A DNA stretch of 5,884 nucleotides, from assembly GCA_017646785.1 (NCBI GenBank), contig JAGCLX010000012.1, positions 1 through 5,884 on the forward strand, given 5' to 3'. Below are positions 4,836 through 5,884 of the stretch, piece after piece (position 1 is the first letter of the stretch; each line of letters starts with the position of its first letter). The notes beneath the pieces are model-generated. The model saw only the letters and a program-made list of their open reading frames with translations. It was not told where the DNA came from and did no database searches. The translations under genes and the position numbers were made by a program. Source of the stretch: Alistipes sp. (lineage in GTDB: Bacteria; Bacteroidota; Bacteroidia; Bacteroidales; Rikenellaceae).

Positions 4836-5884
4836 ATGGCACTTATTGACGAGATTACTAAACGACGCACGTTTGCCGTTATCGCACACCCCGATGCCGG
4901 TAAGACAACCCTTACCGAGAAGTTGCTTTTGTTCGGTGGAGCTATCCACGTTGCAGGAGCTGTAAAGAGCAATAAAATCAAAAAGGGTGCCACATCAGAC
5001 TTTATGGAGATTGAGCGTCAGCGTGGTATCTCGGTGGCAACATCTGTGATGGGCTTTGAGTATAAGGATGTCAAGATTAACATCCTTGATACCCCTGGCC
5101 ACGAGGACTTCGCAGAGGATACATATCGCACACTTACAGCTGTAGACTCAGTAATCATCGTTATCGACGGTGCAAAGGGTGTTGAGACCCAGACACGCCG
5201 CTTGATGGATGTCTGCCGCATGCGCAAGACACCCGTTATCGTCTTTATCAACAAGCTCGACCGCCCCTCAAAGGATCCATTTGATTTGTTGGACGAGGTG
5301 GAGAACGAGCTTAAGATCAAGGTGCGCCCCTTGGCATTCCCAATCTCTTCGGGCGATACATTCAAGGGTGTATACAACATCTACGAGAAGAATCTCTCGC
5401 TCTTCACATCAGACGAGCGCCAGACTGCAGATGCCGAGACAGTTGAGATTTCCGACCTCTCGTCATCAGAGATTGAGCAGTATATCGGCAACAAGTTTGC
5501 CGCACAGCTTCGCGAGAACGTAGATCTCGTGGAGGGCGTATACGAGCCCTTCCGTCGTGAGGACTACCTCGCAGGTGAGCTCGCACCCGTATTCTTCGGT
5601 TCGGCGGTTAACAACTTCGGTGTGCGCGAGTTGTTGGAGTGCTTCATCCGCATCGCTCCATCACCCCGCAATGCAACGACCGAGACCCGCATGGTAGAGC
5701 CCGCGGAGAATAAGTTGACTGGCTTCATCTTTAAGATTCACGCCAACATGGACCCCAACCACCGCGACCGTATCGCCTTCATGAAGATATGCTCGGGTAA
5801 GTTCGAGCGTAACAAGAACTACCTCCATGTGCGCAGTGGCAAGCAGCTTAAGTTCTCATCACCCACAGCCTTCATGGCTGAGAA
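4836..5884 (+). CDS. prfC: Peptide chain release factor 3 (N-terminal 349 residues; 3' end beyond window)
   Basis: Ribosome-associated translational GTPase that removes RF1 or RF2 from the ribosome after peptide release. The frame is open from ATG 4836 to the window edge, about two thirds of the usual roughly 525 residues. The G-domain motifs are all present: P-loop AHPDAGKT (17-24), the switch-I region ending in [12 protein letters not shown] (55-66), DTPGH (85-89) and NKLD (139-142). [14 protein letters not shown] and the domain-2 segment with [10 protein letters not shown] (303-312) followed by FMKICSGKF are specific to RF3 and separate it from EF-G, LepA and TypA. It has its own promoter and is functionally unrelated to the methionine operon. 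No damage is visible; truncation is due only to the window edge. Confidence 0.96.
   Translation, partial: MALIDEITKRRTFAVIAHPDAGKTTLTEKLLLFGGAIHVAGAVKSNKIKKGATSDFMEIERQRGISVATSVMGFEYKDVKINILDTPGHEDFAEDTYRTLTAVDSVIIVIDGAKGVETQTRRLMDVCRMRKTPVIVFINKLDRPSKDPFDLLDEVENELKIKVRPLAFPISSGDTFKGVYNIYEKNLSLFTSDERQTADAETVEISDLSSSEIEQYIGNKFAAQLRENVDLVEGVYEPFRREDYLAGELAPVFFGSAVNNFGVRELLECFIRIAPSPRNATTETRMVEPAENKLTGFIFKIHANMDPNHRDRIAFMKICSGKFERNKNYLHVRSGKQLKFSSPTAFMAE

Noticed and set aside
5018..5380. 120-residue minus-strand open frame within prfC
   Set aside because: Antisense shadow of the RF3 GTPase domain.

Overview
The window comes from a genome of the phylum Bacteroidota, most likely order Bacteroidales (an Alistipes-like or related gut lineage would fit, but the genus cannot be fixed from this sequence). 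The reasons are three promoters with the Bacteroidetes -7 box TAnnTTTG (TATATTTG, TATCTTTG, TATCTTTG), weak or absent Shine-Dalgarno sequences with A/T-rich start contexts, and protein variants typical of that phylum.

Layout. On the minus strand (1-873), a cytidine deaminase gene (cdd) is followed after one base by an RluA-family pseudouridine synthase that runs off the left edge. Positions 874-1210 are a divergent control region. On the plus strand (1211-4716) lies a compact methionine operon: O-acetylhomoserine sulfhydrylase (metY), homoserine O-acetyltransferase (metX) and a stand-alone homoserine dehydrogenase (hom), closed by a clear intrinsic terminator. A separate promoter then drives peptide chain release factor 3 (prfC), cut by the right edge.

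How the genes work together. Hom makes L-homoserine from aspartate semialdehyde, MetX acetylates it, and MetY replaces the acetate with sulfide to give homocysteine. This is the direct-sulfhydrylation route, one step short of methionine.

The most interesting element is the roughly 220-nt leader between the met promoter and metY. It contains an unlisted 28-codon reading frame (1001-1087) with seven Met and three Cys codons, starting about 13 nt after the predicted transcription start. Downstream lie mutually exclusive complementary segments: a 7-mer at 1041-1047 is repeated at 1148-1154, and both are complementary to 1098-1104. A hairpin and a T6 tract then precede metY. This looks like a ribosome-mediated attenuator that senses methionyl-tRNA (and perhaps cysteinyl-tRNA). 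The peptide and the complementarities are read directly from the sequence; the switching mechanism is inference.
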